This document shows, in pieces, positions 1 to 8,989 of a DNA stretch of 64,000 bases (its first letter is position 1; each line of letters opens with the position of its first letter). A program made the translations under genes and the position numbers. The stretch is from Glutamicibacter sp. B1 (lineage in GTDB: Bacteria > Actinomycetota > Actinomycetes > Actinomycetales > Micrococcaceae), in assembly GCF_039602135.1 (NCBI RefSeq), contig NZ_CP125942.1, positions 806,001 through 870,000 on the forward strand. The letters run 5' to 3'. Under the pieces are notes generated by a model. That model ran no database searches. It saw nothing but the letters and a program-made list of their open reading frames with translations, and was not told the DNA's origin.

Positions 1-1
1 T

Positions 2-2797
2 GTTAACTCCCTGGCTGGACCACGCGAAGCCAAACGATCAGAAGTCTTCCAACGCCTGAAGTTTGCTTCCCCGTTGGTATTGCCATTCCTATGGATTGGT
101 CTGCTATTGAGCGGCATCGGCCACTTACTGGTGGCGCTGCTGGCCAAGGACCCCGGTCATGGATTCAGCCACCTCGGCGCAACGCTACGAGGCCTGTTCA
201 CCCCGGGCAAGCTCGCTAGCTCACGCCGAAACGTCGCCGATATTCGTCAGATTCCGCGCCGACAGGTGCGCAAGCTGATGACGTCTGCGTCCCAGGTCCG
301 CGAATACCGTCGCAACCTCAATACTGGCCGCGACGACGCAGATGTTTACGGTGACGGTAGCGGTGCAGATGCCACGGTTGAACCCAGTGGCGATAACTTC
401 TCGGATTTTGTGCGCATCGCCCGTCCACCGCGTACCACCGCGGTGCTTTCTTTGATCCTGGCACTTCTGCTCTCCGTAGCGGCCTCCATGATTGCCTGGC
501 GAAACGTCATTGGCGCTTCAGCACTCTCCGGTGGTGCCCTGCGTCCGTTCTCGCAGAGCACACAAGAAATCGGCGCCAACGCGCTGTCGTGGTGGCAGAA
601 CATCACCACCGGTCTAAGCGCACCGCCAGATAACTCGGATATGTTGTTCTGGCTGTTCTCACTGGTGACCTTTGGCCATGCCAACCAGGCTTCCGCGTTC
701 CTGTTCCTGGCTGCGATGCCACTGGCCGCGTTCACCGCTTGGTGGGGGATCGGAGCCGTGAGCCGTTCACGCGCCGTACGATTCTTCGCCGCACTGATCT
801 GGGCACTACTTCCGTCCTTGACCTCCTCATTGGCCTCGGGTCGAGTTGGCTCAGCCCTCGTGCATATTCTTTTGCCACTGTTTGTTCTCGCAGTACTGCG
901 TTCTATGAACGCACACGTGGGTGTTGAAGGGGCCAAACCTAAAACACCTAAACAACGTTCCGTTTCCGCATGGACTGCCTCGGCTTCAGCAGCCCTCTTA
1001 TTGTGGGCAATTTCCGCAGGTTCCATGGCGTTCTTCCTGACCCTGACGGTGCTGATCTATGTCCTGGCCCTCAGCGCGCTGCAACGAGCTCGTAGCCTGT
1101 GGTGGATTCCTTTGCCAGCGTTGGTCTGGAACCTTCCACTGTTGATTGCTGCGTTGAGCGAATCGCGTTTGCTATTTACCGAACCAGGTGCAGGTACCGC
1201 GTTTTCACCTGCGTCCCCATGGCAGATGTTGCTGGGCTTCCCAGAAGCATTTGATCCGCAGGCCGGTCTGGTGGGCTGGGACATGCTCCCAACTGGTCCG
1301 TGGGCACTGGTGGCAGCACTATTGATCGGTGCGCCGGTGATCGTCTTGGCCGTCGTGGGAACGCTGAGCTCAGCGTTCAGTAACAGCGTGATCATGCGTC
1401 GTAATTCGCGCCGCTTGCTCTTCGGCGCAGTCCTGGCATTGGCAGCAGGCTGGGGTGTTGGCTTTATTCCGGTCACCATGGATTCGCACACCACGGTCAC
1501 CGCCTACACCGGACCTTTTGTTTCTTTCGTAGCCTTCGCCTTCATGGCATCAGCAGCCAACGCTCTAGCAGCGTTGCGACAAGAAGATAAGCCACGCGCT
1601 CTTCGCGCCGGTGCTTCTCGTGCGGTTCTTGGTTCAATGGCTGTCCTTGTAGTCGTGGCAGTTCTGGCATCCGGCTCGGTACTCTTGGCGACCCAACTGA
1701 ACCCCACTGCGTCTTCAGAATCATTGACCAAGCTGGTGAACACCCAACAGGTGAGCTCTTCGCAACCACGGACCTTGCCGGCCACGGCTGCTGATGCTGG
1801 TCGTTCGGAGTTTCAAGAACGCACCCTGGTGCTCAGCCCACGTTCTTCCGGTGAAATAGATAGCCAGCTGGTTTCCGGCTCCGGCGAAACCTTGGACAGC
1901 ATCAGCCGGTATTCACAGGTGAAGCAACTCACCGGTAGTCTGCTGAACCCGGAACGCAATGAAGGATCCATTACCGCTTCGGTACAAAGCAAGGCTGTTG
2001 CCATGCTCCTATCCGAATCTGCGCTGGATTCTCGTGATTCCTTGCGCGAATTGGGTATTGGCTACATCGTGTTGAACGAAACCGGCGAATCGGTGCCCGC
2101 CACTGTGCGCACCCTGGATGCTGCCACCGGCTTGGCCTCGGTAGGCCAGACTGATAGTGGCTGGCTCTGGCGTGTGGATTACGGCACCTCAGCCGACACC
2201 GAAGGTACTGGTTTCGCACGCATCATCGACAAGGACGGTGCCGTAACGGTACTGCCAAGCGATCATGGACGGATCAATAAGGTTCAGGTCCCGGCTTCTG
2301 ATTCGGAACGTACTTTGGTGCTGGCTACCGCAGCTGATCCAAAGTTGCGCGCCAGCCTTGACGGTGAGTCACTACGCTCGGTGGCTTATCCAGAAGATTC
2401 TGAGACCCGCTGGGCACAGGCCTTTGAAATTCCGGCTACCGGTGGCGAACTGACGTTGTCGCACAAGGAAACCATGACGACCCCAATGTTGATCCTTGGT
2501 GGCGTGATCTTACTGATCACGGTATTGCTGGCCATTCCAGTGCCTAGCTCGCGTCGCTTTGCGAACTATCGCAATAGTGACTATCGATTCCGTGAGCCAC
2601 GTGCCGAGAATGAGGAACTAGCGGACGGTTCCGAAGTTCTTGCCGCGGCAGAAGTTCAGGGCCCTTCCACAGCAACTGGTACTTTGCCACGTAGTCGCCG
2701 TGAAGCCCGCGAACGTGCCAACGAGATCAGAGAAAACTTGACCCCGAAGCTCAACGACCGAATTTCGGACGATGAAGCCGAGCAGGAGAAGAAGTAG
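2..2797 (+). CDS. Large multi-pass membrane protein, C-terminal part (probable GT2-family glycosyltransferase)
   Basis: The reading frame is open to the left edge, so the N-terminus lies outside the window. The visible part, about 930 residues, has a hydrophobic pair of segments at the very start, then a basic linker with several Arg clusters. About a dozen hydrophobic segments follow, then an extracytoplasmic-looking region, a last membrane segment near the C-terminus and a charged tail. No catalytic motif is visible. In Micrococcaceae, giant GT2 glycosyltransferases with this membrane part commonly precede a DUF5719 gene, as here, so I infer a cell-envelope polysaccharide transferase whose GT2 domain lies upstream. 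Its TAG stop overlaps the GTG start of the next gene by one base, which suggests translational coupling. A different polytopic envelope protein cannot be excluded. Confidence 0.65.
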   Translation, partial: VNSLAGPREAKRSEVFQRLKFASPLVLPFLWIGLLLSGIGHLLVALLAKDPGHGFSHLGATLRGLFTPGKLASSRRNVADIRQIPRRQVRKLMTSASQVREYRRNLNTGRDDADVYGDGSGADATVEPSGDNFSDFVRIARPPRTTAVLSLILALLLSVAASMIAWRNVIGASALSGGALRPFSQSTQEIGANALSWWQNITTGLSAPPDNSDMLFWLFSLVTFGHANQASAFLFLAAMPLAAFTAWWGIGAVSRSRAVRFFAALIWALLPSLTSSLASGRVGSALVHILLPLFVLAVLRSMNAHVGVEGAKPKTPKQRSVSAWTASASAALLLWAISAGSMAFFLTLTVLIYVLALSALQRARSLWWIPLPALVWNLPLLIAALSESRLLFTEPGAGTAFSPASPWQMLLGFPEAFDPQAGLVGWDMLPTGPWALVAALLIGAPVIVLAVVGTLSSAFSNSVIMRRNSRRLLFGAVLALAAGWGVGFIPVTMDSHTTVTAYTGPFVSFVAFAFMASAANALAALRQEDKPRALRAGASRAVLGSMAVLVVVAVLASGSVLLATQLNPTASSESLTKLVNTQQVSSSQPRTLPATAADAGRSEFQERTLVLSPRSSGEIDSQLVSGSGETLDSISRYSQVKQLTGSLLNPERNEGSITASVQSKAVAMLLSESALDSRDSLRELGIGYIVLNETGESVPATVRTLDAATGLASVGQTDSGWLWRVDYGTSADTEGTGFARIIDKDGAVTVLPSDHGRINKVQVPASDSERTLVLATAADPKLRASLDGESLRSVAYPEDSETRWAQAFEIPATGGELTLSHKETMTTPMLILGGVILLITVLLAIPVPSSRRFANYRNSDYRFREPRAENEELADGSEVLAAAEVQGPSTATGTLPRSRREARERANEIRENLTPKLNDRISDDEAEQEKK

Positions 2798-5301
2798 TGA
2801 GCGACGAAAAGAACGTGAACTCAGCGGATTCTGCTGACAAGCCAGTCGAACAAGTTCCTGCGCCAAAACCAGTGGCTAAGTCCGAAGACGGCGCTCAAAG
2901 TCCACAGCCGGTTTCTGCCGCGCTGTCCAGGGCTGAGCAAAAGGCCATCAAAGCCAAAGCCAAGGTGGATGCCAAGCTGGAAAAGGCTCGCGCCAAGGAA
3001 GCACAGCAGCGCGCCAAGGCCGAAGCTAAAACTGCTGCCAAGGCTGCGCAGCAGGACACGCAAGACAAGCAGGACCCTACCTCGAAGGACTCTGCCAAGC
3101 CTGCCGTTGCTTCGACCCCAGAGGCAAAGACAGAGCCAACCAAGGAATCGGATCCTTCGAACAGCAACAGTGATGCATTGAAAACCGCTGCAAAAACTGA
3201 TGCAAAAACCGATGCTCCATCCGAAGCTAAGGCTGAGGAGAAGGATCAATCTGATGTTGTTCCTGCACAAGATTCAGCCGGCGTCATTTCAACAGATGAG
3301 CCGGTGAACTCCAGTTCTCAGGCCGAGCCTAAAAAGCCTGTAGAAGAGAAAAAGTCGGCTACACCGGCGGATGACAACGCTGAGAAGGCCACCGAAGCCA
3401 GTGAGTCTTCGCAAAGTGGTTCGCCGGCCGTAGCTCCTGCCGTGGCTGTAACCGCTGCAGCAGCCTCCAAGGATGCTTCAGCACCGGCCACCAGTACCTC
3501 GGCTTCAAAGGAAACTGCATCCACCGATCAGGAACCAGAGAACGCTAAGGCAGCAAAGCGTCGCCGCAAACTAGAAAAGATTCGAGCAGCCGAGGCAGCT
3601 AAGGAAGAGCAGGCATCAAAAGCCCAGGCCACCGAAGCTAACACCGACAGCAAGGCCACCGACAAACAAGTCAGTGCTCGACGCAAAAAACTAGATAAGG
3701 CACGCGCCGCTGCGAGTAAGGACGCGGCTACCGCGTCCACGCGCAAGAAAACCGGTGCATTACTTTTGAGTCTTGCTGCAGTACTCGCTGCCGGTGCCGT
3801 CGTGGGTGGCGGGTCGCTCATTGCTCCCAAGGCTGCGGAAAAGACCCTACCGGCGGCAGTGACCAATCTGCCAGCCGGTGACGCCATCAGCATCTGCGCG
3901 CCAACACCGCAACTACTTAAGGGCGTTGACGGAACGGATCCGCAGTTTACTGCCGGTGCCAAGGACGTGGCCAGCAACCTGCGCAGCGTTGCTGTCTCAG
4001 ATTTGGCCAAGCGCATCCCGGGTTCTTCATTCGCCAATCTTGATGGTAGCTCGCAGCGTTCACTGACCGATCGCATCGCAGAAGCCGACGCAGCTGAAGC
4101 GCGCGGATCTGACGATGCCGGGCAGACGGGGCGAAGCAGCAAGATCTCCACGGTGAATGATCTTGATAAAGCCCAGATGTACTCGCTGCAGCCACTAGGC
4201 GGTTTGGCCTCTGAAGGTAGTGCACTGCGTAGCTACCAAGCCAAGGATGGAGACCTGGCGGGCCTGGCCACCTCAACCTGTCAGGCACCAGCATCTAACT
4301 GGCGATTTACCGGGCTGCAAACCAGCACCGGTTCTACCAGCCTGATGAACCTTTCGAATCCAACGCATACCACTGCACAGATTTCCGTGCGCTTGCGTGG
4401 ACCTGAGGGCCTGATTGATACTCCGACCTTGCAGAGCATCGTGCTTGCTCCGGGGGAGAGCCGCACCTTGGTGCTCGGCGGTTATGCCCAGAATATGGAT
4501 TCGGTCTCTGCAGAGGTCACCAGCATTGGTGGCAAGATCACCGCGTCGGTACAGCAGGCAGCATTGCGTGGCTTGACCCCTTCGGGTGTTGATATGGTCG
4601 CTGCTAACGCTTCGGCATCTAATACTCAGGTCATCCCGGGCGTATGGATTGATGAGAAATCAAATGTTGACGCGCTGAGCAAGGACGATAGTTCGCTCGT
4701 GCCACAGTTGCACGTCTCGGCCACTGGTTCTTCTGGAGCTGGGTACAAGGTCAAGGTTCTGGGTAAGGACGGTGAAGTCGCGGCCAGCTTTGATGACAAT
4801 CTGGCAGTGGCCTCCAACGCCACCGATATCCAAAGCCTGAAACAACTTGCCGGCGGCTACTACACCATCGTGGTGGAGTCCGATGCCCCGGTCACCGCAT
4901 CGGTACGTATGGTCCGTGGTAGTGATCCGAAGGACTCCTCGGATACCGCATGGGCAGCAAGTTCCAATGTGCTTGCCGGAACGCAGGCAATGCCGCTCCC
5001 AGCCAATGGCACCGGAAAGTTCGCCTTGGCGGCCGTTGACTCTGACTCTTCGGTTGAAGCCACCGTCGTGAGTAAAGACGGTAAGCTCAATAAGAGCACT
5101 AAGCTGGAGATTAACGCAGGTTCAAGCATTGTGTTTGACCCTAAGTCCGTAGCGGATGACGCGCAGGCAGTGATTTTCTCGACCGACGCGAATACCTACA
5201 TTGGACAGCTGACTCTCAGCTCCGAACGGACTATCGCTTGGGCTGCCATGCCCCAGGCTAATGCCGGTCGCGACGGCATTGTGGTGAATATCGGCGGGTA
5301 G
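2797..5301 (+). CDS. DUF5719 family membrane-anchored protein with Ala/Lys/Glu-rich N-terminus
   Basis: An 834-residue protein starting at GTG. Residues 1-315 are low-complexity, rich in Ala, Lys, Glu, Ser and Asp, and look cytoplasmic and disordered or coiled. One hydrophobic segment near residues 319-343 is the only membrane anchor. The remaining 490 residues are an extracytoplasmic region with Ser/Thr/Gly-rich beta-type sequence, which I assign to DUF5719 from its overall character and its position behind the giant membrane protein. The function is unknown. The one-base overlap with the preceding gene suggests a shared role in surface polysaccharide assembly. Two similar basic blocks occur in the N-terminal part, near residues 253-268 (KRRRKLEKIRAAEA) and 293-306 (ARRKKLDKARAA). 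Confidence 0.75.
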   Translation: MSDEKNVNSADSADKPVEQVPAPKPVAKSEDGAQSPQPVSAALSRAEQKAIKAKAKVDAKLEKARAKEAQQRAKAEAKTAAKAAQQDTQDKQDPTSKDSAKPAVASTPEAKTEPTKESDPSNSNSDALKTAAKTDAKTDAPSEAKAEEKDQSDVVPAQDSAGVISTDEPVNSSSQAEPKKPVEEKKSATPADDNAEKATEASESSQSGSPAVAPAVAVTAAAASKDASAPATSTSASKETASTDQEPENAKAAKRRRKLEKIRAAEAAKEEQASKAQATEANTDSKATDKQVSARRKKLDKARAAASKDAATASTRKKTGALLLSLAAVLAAGAVVGGGSLIAPKAAEKTLPAAVTNLPAGDAISICAPTPQLLKGVDGTDPQFTAGAKDVASNLRSVAVSDLAKRIPGSSFANLDGSSQRSLTDRIAEADAAEARGSDDAGQTGRSSKISTVNDLDKAQMYSLQPLGGLASEGSALRSYQAKDGDLAGLATSTCQAPASNWRFTGLQTSTGSTSLMNLSNPTHTTAQISVRLRGPEGLIDTPTLQSIVLAPGESRTLVLGGYAQNMDSVSAEVTSIGGKITASVQQAALRGLTPSGVDMVAANASASNTQVIPGVWIDEKSNVDALSKDDSSLVPQLHVSATGSSGAGYKVKVLGKDGEVAASFDDNLAVASNATDIQSLKQLAGGYYTIVVESDAPVTASVRMVRGSDPKDSSDTAWAASSNVLAGTQAMPLPANGTGKFALAAVDSDSSVEATVVSKDGKLNKSTKLEINAGSSIVFDPKSVADDAQAVIFSTDANTYIGQLTLSSERTIAWAAMPQANAGRDGIVVNIGG

Positions 5302-5327
5302 CTTCCCGTCACCAAGGAATAAGTTTT

Positions 5328-6260
5328 ATGGTTACCCCCTTCGGCTGGCTAGCTAGCCGAATCACTTTGCAGCGCCGTTCCCTGCGCGCTGCGAGCCTGA
5401 CCGCAATGATTGCTGCCATCTTGATCATCGTTGGTGGTGGCGTTGTCCGTGTGACTGGTTCAGGTCTGGGCTGTCCCGACTGGCCCGCGTGCACGCAGGG
5501 GTCTTTGGCCCCTACAGCTCAGATGGGCATTCACGCCACCATCGAGTTCGCGAACCGCTTGTTGACCACGGTGCTCTGCGCCGCGGTAGGTTGGGTGATT
5601 ATTGCGGCCCGACTGCAGCGTGAGCCGGTACCGGGCATCACCCGCTGGGCCTGGGTTCAGTTCTGGCTGGTAGTACTCAACGCCGTGATCGGCGGAGTCA
5701 CCGTGTGGGTCAAGCTCAATCCCTTCATGGTGGCCGCGCACTTCTTGGCAGCTACCTTGCTATTGACGGCGGCAGCCATCACCTGGGATAAAACGCAGAA
5801 CTTGATGGTTAACGAACAACCGACCAGCACCGAGAAGCTGAAATCCCTGGGCACCATCATGCTGGCGCTCAACGCAGTGTTGGTCATTGTTGGCACTGCG
5901 GTGACCGGTTCTGGACCACATGCCGGAGACTCAGCTGACGTGCCCCGCATGGGATTTGATTGGCAGAGCATTACCGTGATCCACGCCGTGATCGCAGTTC
6001 TGGCCCTGGTAGTCGTCATGGTCATCTGGCGTACCGCGGAAGCACAACAAGTTCCTGGGGTCGTACGCAAAGCAAAAATGTACGTATTGGTCTTTGCCGG
6101 ACAGGGCCTGATTGGGATTATTCAGGCACTGACGCACCTTCCAGAACTATTGGTGGTCTGCCACCTGGTGGGTTCAGCGTTGGTATGGATTGGCGCAGTC
6201 AGGTTGATGCTGGCCAGCCACGCACCACAACCATCGGTGACCGCCACGGCTCACTCGTAG
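5328..6260 (+). CDS. ctaA: Heme A synthase (COX15/CtaA family)
   Basis: A 310-residue polytopic membrane protein with about eight transmembrane segments. The first loop carries GSGLGCPDWPAC, the paired-cysteine loop typical of CtaA. It is followed by a conserved His/Glu helix (HATIEFANRLLT) and further His-bearing helices (AHFLAATLLL, VIHAVIAV, CHLVGSALVW) that fit the heme-binding positions. The family oxidises the methyl group of heme O to give heme A for the aa3-type terminal oxidase. The start ATG has an AAGGA sequence a little upstream. The last ten bases overlap the 3' end of the convergent metallopeptidase-like gene. The partner ctaB is not in the window. Confidence 0.93.
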   Translation: MVTPFGWLASRITLQRRSLRAASLTAMIAAILIIVGGGVVRVTGSGLGCPDWPACTQGSLAPTAQMGIHATIEFANRLLTTVLCAAVGWVIIAARLQREPVPGITRWAWVQFWLVVLNAVIGGVTVWVKLNPFMVAAHFLAATLLLTAAAITWDKTQNLMVNEQPTSTEKLKSLGTIMLALNAVLVIVGTAVTGSGPHAGDSADVPRMGFDWQSITVIHAVIAVLALVVVMVIWRTAEAQQVPGVVRKAKMYVLVFAGQGLIGIIQALTHLPELLVVCHLVGSALVWIGAVRLMLASHAPQPSVTATAHS

Positions 6261-6712
6261 TCGGGGTCATCCGGGAAATAAGAAGGGTCAATCTCGCTAA
6301 TCGGTTTGACCCAGAGCTGTGCCACCTCATGCACGATGCACTGGTGAACCATGTCCAATAATTCTCCAGGGGTATCGGCAATTTGTTCGATGGGCAACCG
6401 AAAGATGATGATCTTCGCTCGCTCATGAGCCGAGGCTGGAACGCACGATGCCAAGGGGATCCGATCACCAATGGCCTGCGCCTGATCAATCAGCTTGTCG
6501 CTAGGAACCGGTTCAATCAAGAAGTCAATGAGTTCAATTCTTTGCGGCCAGCGTTCGGAGAGCCGCTGTGCACTGGCCATGACTGCGTCATCAAATCGTT
6601 CCTGTCGTGAGCGGTAGGCAGGAAGATGCATCGGAATCAATGGCCCCCGACGCCCCCGGCCATGACGATTGCGCCGTGGGCCGCTGGGTTGATTCGGCAA
6701 CTTGGAGTTCAT
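6251..6712 (-). CDS. Metallopeptidase-like (zincin-fold) family protein
   Basis: About 153 residues. After a basic N-terminus (GPRRNRHGRGRRGPLIP) comes the pattern seen in actinobacterial proteins annotated as metallopeptidase family and encoded next to DUF3499: YRSRQERFDDAVMAS, then IIIFRLPIE, then an ELLDMVHQCIVHEVAQL helix and an acidic tail IDPSYFPDD. The helix that would hold the zinc motif HExxH reads HEVAQ, so the second metal ligand is missing and peptidase activity is doubtful. An ATG at 6712 is preferred. A -10 hexamer TAGGCT ends six bases before it, so a leaderless start is likely, although GAGGTG also lies directly before the start. Divergent from the DUF3499 gene. Confidence 0.75.
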   Translation of the reverse strand: MNSKLPNQPSGPRRNRHGRGRRGPLIPMHLPAYRSRQERFDDAVMASAQRLSERWPQRIELIDFLIEPVPSDKLIDQAQAIGDRIPLASCVPASAHERAKIIIFRLPIEQIADTPGELLDMVHQCIVHEVAQLWVKPISEIDPSYFPDDPDYE

Positions 6713-6718
6713 CACCTC

Positions 6719-6724
6719 AGCCTA
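6719..6724 (-). promoter_or_regulatory. -10 element of the metallopeptidase-like gene
   Basis: The hexamer TAGGCT on the minus strand ends six bases before the ATG at 6712. A weak -35-like CTGCCA lies 16 bases further upstream. The spacing puts the transcription start at or next to the ATG. Confidence 0.45.
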
Positions 6725-6799
6725 TCCCTTGCTCAGAGATTGGCAGCGTATCGCCCCGCAAATGCACGCCTAGATCCCAGCTAGTGAGCCTGCCACGAG

Positions 6800-6805
6800 T
6801 AGAAT
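6800..6805 (+). promoter_or_regulatory. -10 element of the DUF3499 gene, leaderless start
   Basis: TAGAAT is followed by exactly seven bases and then GTG at 6813, so transcription should begin at the start codon. No clear -35 hexamer is visible. Homologues of this family begin just before the CSRPxC motif, which fits the GTG better than the in-frame ATG at 6804. Confidence 0.55.
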
Positions 6806-6812
6806 GGACAGC

Positions 6813-7199
6813 GTGGAAGGTCATCGTCTTTGTTCTCGCCCGGCTTGCCGTGAAGCAGCTTATGCCACCCTCACTTACGTTTATGCAGATTCAACGGCTG
6901 TATTAGGTCCACTGGCGACCTATCCAGAACCGCACTGCTATGACCTGTGTGCCCGGCACGCCAATCGCCTCACCGTGCCTAGCGGTTGGAATCTGATCCG
7001 CGGGGCCCTGCCTGAGGTTTTGGAACCAGAGGATGAACTGAACGCGTTAGTTGATGCGGTGCGCGATCGGCAGCCACAGTCCCGCGAACCCCGTCATGCC
7101 GCCAGCTCTCCGGCCGACTCAATCCGGACCCGAGAAAACCGCAATCAACGCTTTGACTCGCGAGTGCGTCTGGCCGTCCTACCGGATAAAGATCAGTAA
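6813..7199 (+). CDS. DUF3499 family protein
   Basis: About 128 residues beginning at GTG (the in-frame ATG at 6804 overlaps the -10 element). The N-terminus holds a Cys pair in LCSRPACREAAYATLTYVYAD and a second Cys set in YPEPHCYDLCARHA, which together look like a zinc ribbon. This pattern is the hallmark of DUF3499. The C-terminal half is charged and Arg-rich without recognised motifs. The family is found throughout Actinobacteria, nearly always next to the metallopeptidase-like gene that lies divergently here, but has no established function. A nucleic-acid role is possible from the ribbon but is inference only. Confidence 0.85.
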   Translation: MEGHRLCSRPACREAAYATLTYVYADSTAVLGPLATYPEPHCYDLCARHANRLTVPSGWNLIRGALPEVLEPEDELNALVDAVRDRQPQSREPRHAASSPADSIRTRENRNQRFDSRVRLAVLPDKDQ

Positions 7200-7380
7200 G
7201 TTTCTTTTACAGAATTTTTCACCTGCGTTTGTGCTTGTGTCTTAGCCGAAACATGTTTTAGGTGTGGTAATCCGTCGTAACGGCCTGTCAGGTGGATATG
7301 CTGAAGGCGCGTAGGCCCTCAGCGGTTTGCCAATTACCCTAAAACATCACACCATCGCGCGAATTGCAGGAGGTCTGCTC

Positions 7381-8901
7381 ATGGCTGAGGCGGCGAAAAA
7401 CCCTACCGGAGGGCAAGGAAATGCGGGCGAGCCCGTATCTAATAGCCCTGAAGGTGCGCCAAAACCGAAGGCGTCTCTGAGCCAAAAAGCTGAAGAACTT
7501 GCTGCGCGATTAGAAGCCCACAAGAATCAGGCCCAAGCAGAAGCTGCTAGCGAAGCAGCGGAACGAGAAGCACGCAGGGAAGCAGTGCGACGGGCCATGT
7601 CGGGCAAGGCACAACCTTCGGCGAAGCCCGATGATGCCAAGGCTGCTGCCACGAAGCCCGAGCCGGCAAAAAAGCCAGAGCCAGCTAAGGGTGCACCGGC
7701 CAAACCAGCAACTCCGGCAAAATCTGCAGCGCCGGCTGCGACTCCAAAGCCTGCCGCAGCCAAACCTGCGGCCAAGGCCACGGCAGGTAAAGCAGCACCC
7801 GCCAAACCCGCAGAAGCCAAGCCAGCTGCCACAAAACCAGCCGCCAAGCCTGCGCCCGCAAAGCCAGCTGCTAAGCCGCAGGCCAAAGAACCAGTGGAAG
7901 ACGTTATTCGCGCCATCAAGCTTCCTCATGAGATCGAGGCCGAAAAGCAGGCCAAGACTCAGAACGCAGCACCAGCAACCAGCGTTCAGCCACGGGTTGA
8001 AGAGCAAAGCACCACTGCCGAACAGCAGGTTCCGCCGGTATCGGTGGCTCCAAAAACCGGGTCACTTCCGACCACCAAAGCCGCTGTGGCACAGGCCCGC
8101 AACCGCGTCTTTGGTAGTTATGAGCCAGAACCTGAACGCTCGGAAGCCGCGGTGAAGCGACGCGTCGCCCGAGAGCGTGCCCTGAACTCCAAGCCACCAC
8201 TAGGCCGCACCGTTCAGGTGATTGTGGCCCTGATCTTCCCGATCCTCACGCTGATCGCCGCGATTCGATTGATCGCAACTCCAGCGTTCTTGGCGATGTC
8301 CTACGCCCGCCCAGGATTCCCCAGCGACAGTTTTGGCTTCACCGATGGCCAACGACTGACCTACGGTAGCTACGGCGTGGACTATCTGAACAACTTTGCT
8401 GGCCCGGAGTACTTGGCCGGACTGAAGCTGCCGACCGGATCAACCATGTTCACCGACGGCGAGGTGCAACACATGGTCGACGTGAAGAACTTGATTGGCT
8501 TCGCCTACATCCTCGGCGTCGTCTTGGCGATTCTGCTGATTATCGGCTTGTGGTACCTGACAAAGCGTTATGCCGGGGGTGTGCGTCGTTCACTGTTCTC
8601 CGGGGCGATTTTGACCCTGGTCATGATTGCCGCACTTGCGGTGTCCGCACTGATGGGTTGGGAAACCTTCTTCACCCAGTTCCACGCACTGTTCTTCTCC
8701 CAAGGGACCTGGACCTTCAGCGTCAGCGATACGCTCATCCGGCTGTACCCAGAACAGTTCTGGATGGACAGCGCCATCGGCATCGCGGTAATCATCGTGG
8801 TCACGGTGCTTGTCGTATTGATCAGTTGCTGGCCAACGGGCCGTCGACGTGAAGCCTCCCGACTGCGTCAGGAAGCCCGAGCCTTTGGCCTCGGCAACTA
8901 G
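7381..8901 (+). CDS. TIGR01906/DUF1461 family membrane protein with Ala/Pro/Lys-rich N-terminus
   Basis: A start at ATG 7381 is chosen because AGGAGG lies ten bases upstream, giving 506 residues. An in-frame start at 7327 lacks such a site. Residues 1-270 are low-complexity with repeated KPA/PAK units, resembling a cytoplasmic or wall-spanning linker. Membrane segments follow near residues 277-300, 385-405, 415-435 and 465-490. Between the first two lies a periplasmic loop containing FTDGEVQHMVDVKNLI, the signature (histidine-aspartate HMVDVK) of the TIGR01906/DUF1461 family. The function is unknown. The gene ends 11 bases before a perfect bidirectional terminator. Confidence 0.85.
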   Translation: MAEAAKNPTGGQGNAGEPVSNSPEGAPKPKASLSQKAEELAARLEAHKNQAQAEAASEAAEREARREAVRRAMSGKAQPSAKPDDAKAAATKPEPAKKPEPAKGAPAKPATPAKSAAPAATPKPAAAKPAAKATAGKAAPAKPAEAKPAATKPAAKPAPAKPAAKPQAKEPVEDVIRAIKLPHEIEAEKQAKTQNAAPATSVQPRVEEQSTTAEQQVPPVSVAPKTGSLPTTKAAVAQARNRVFGSYEPEPERSEAAVKRRVARERALNSKPPLGRTVQVIVALIFPILTLIAAIRLIATPAFLAMSYARPGFPSDSFGFTDGQRLTYGSYGVDYLNNFAGPEYLAGLKLPTGSTMFTDGEVQHMVDVKNLIGFAYILGVVLAILLIIGLWYLTKRYAGGVRRSLFSGAILTLVMIAALAVSALMGWETFFTQFHALFFSQGTWTFSVSDTLIRLYPEQFWMDSAIGIAVIIVVTVLVVLISCWPTGRRREASRLRQEARAFGLGN

Positions 8902-8912
8902 TAAATAGCGCA

Positions 8913-8956
8913 TTAAACAGTTCAGGCGCCGCATCCGCGGCGCCTGAACTGTTTAA
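8913..8956. terminator. Bidirectional intrinsic terminator between the DUF1461 gene and fadD
   Basis: Twenty-base perfect inverted repeat with a four-base loop (ATCC). The flanking TTAA/TTTAA gives short T-runs on both strands. It separates two convergent genes. Its outer stem CAGTTCAGGC recurs in the terminator at 15098-15139. Confidence 0.85.
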
Positions 8957-8989
8957 GACGTGCCTGAGCTGTGTCTCATCAGCAGCGGT

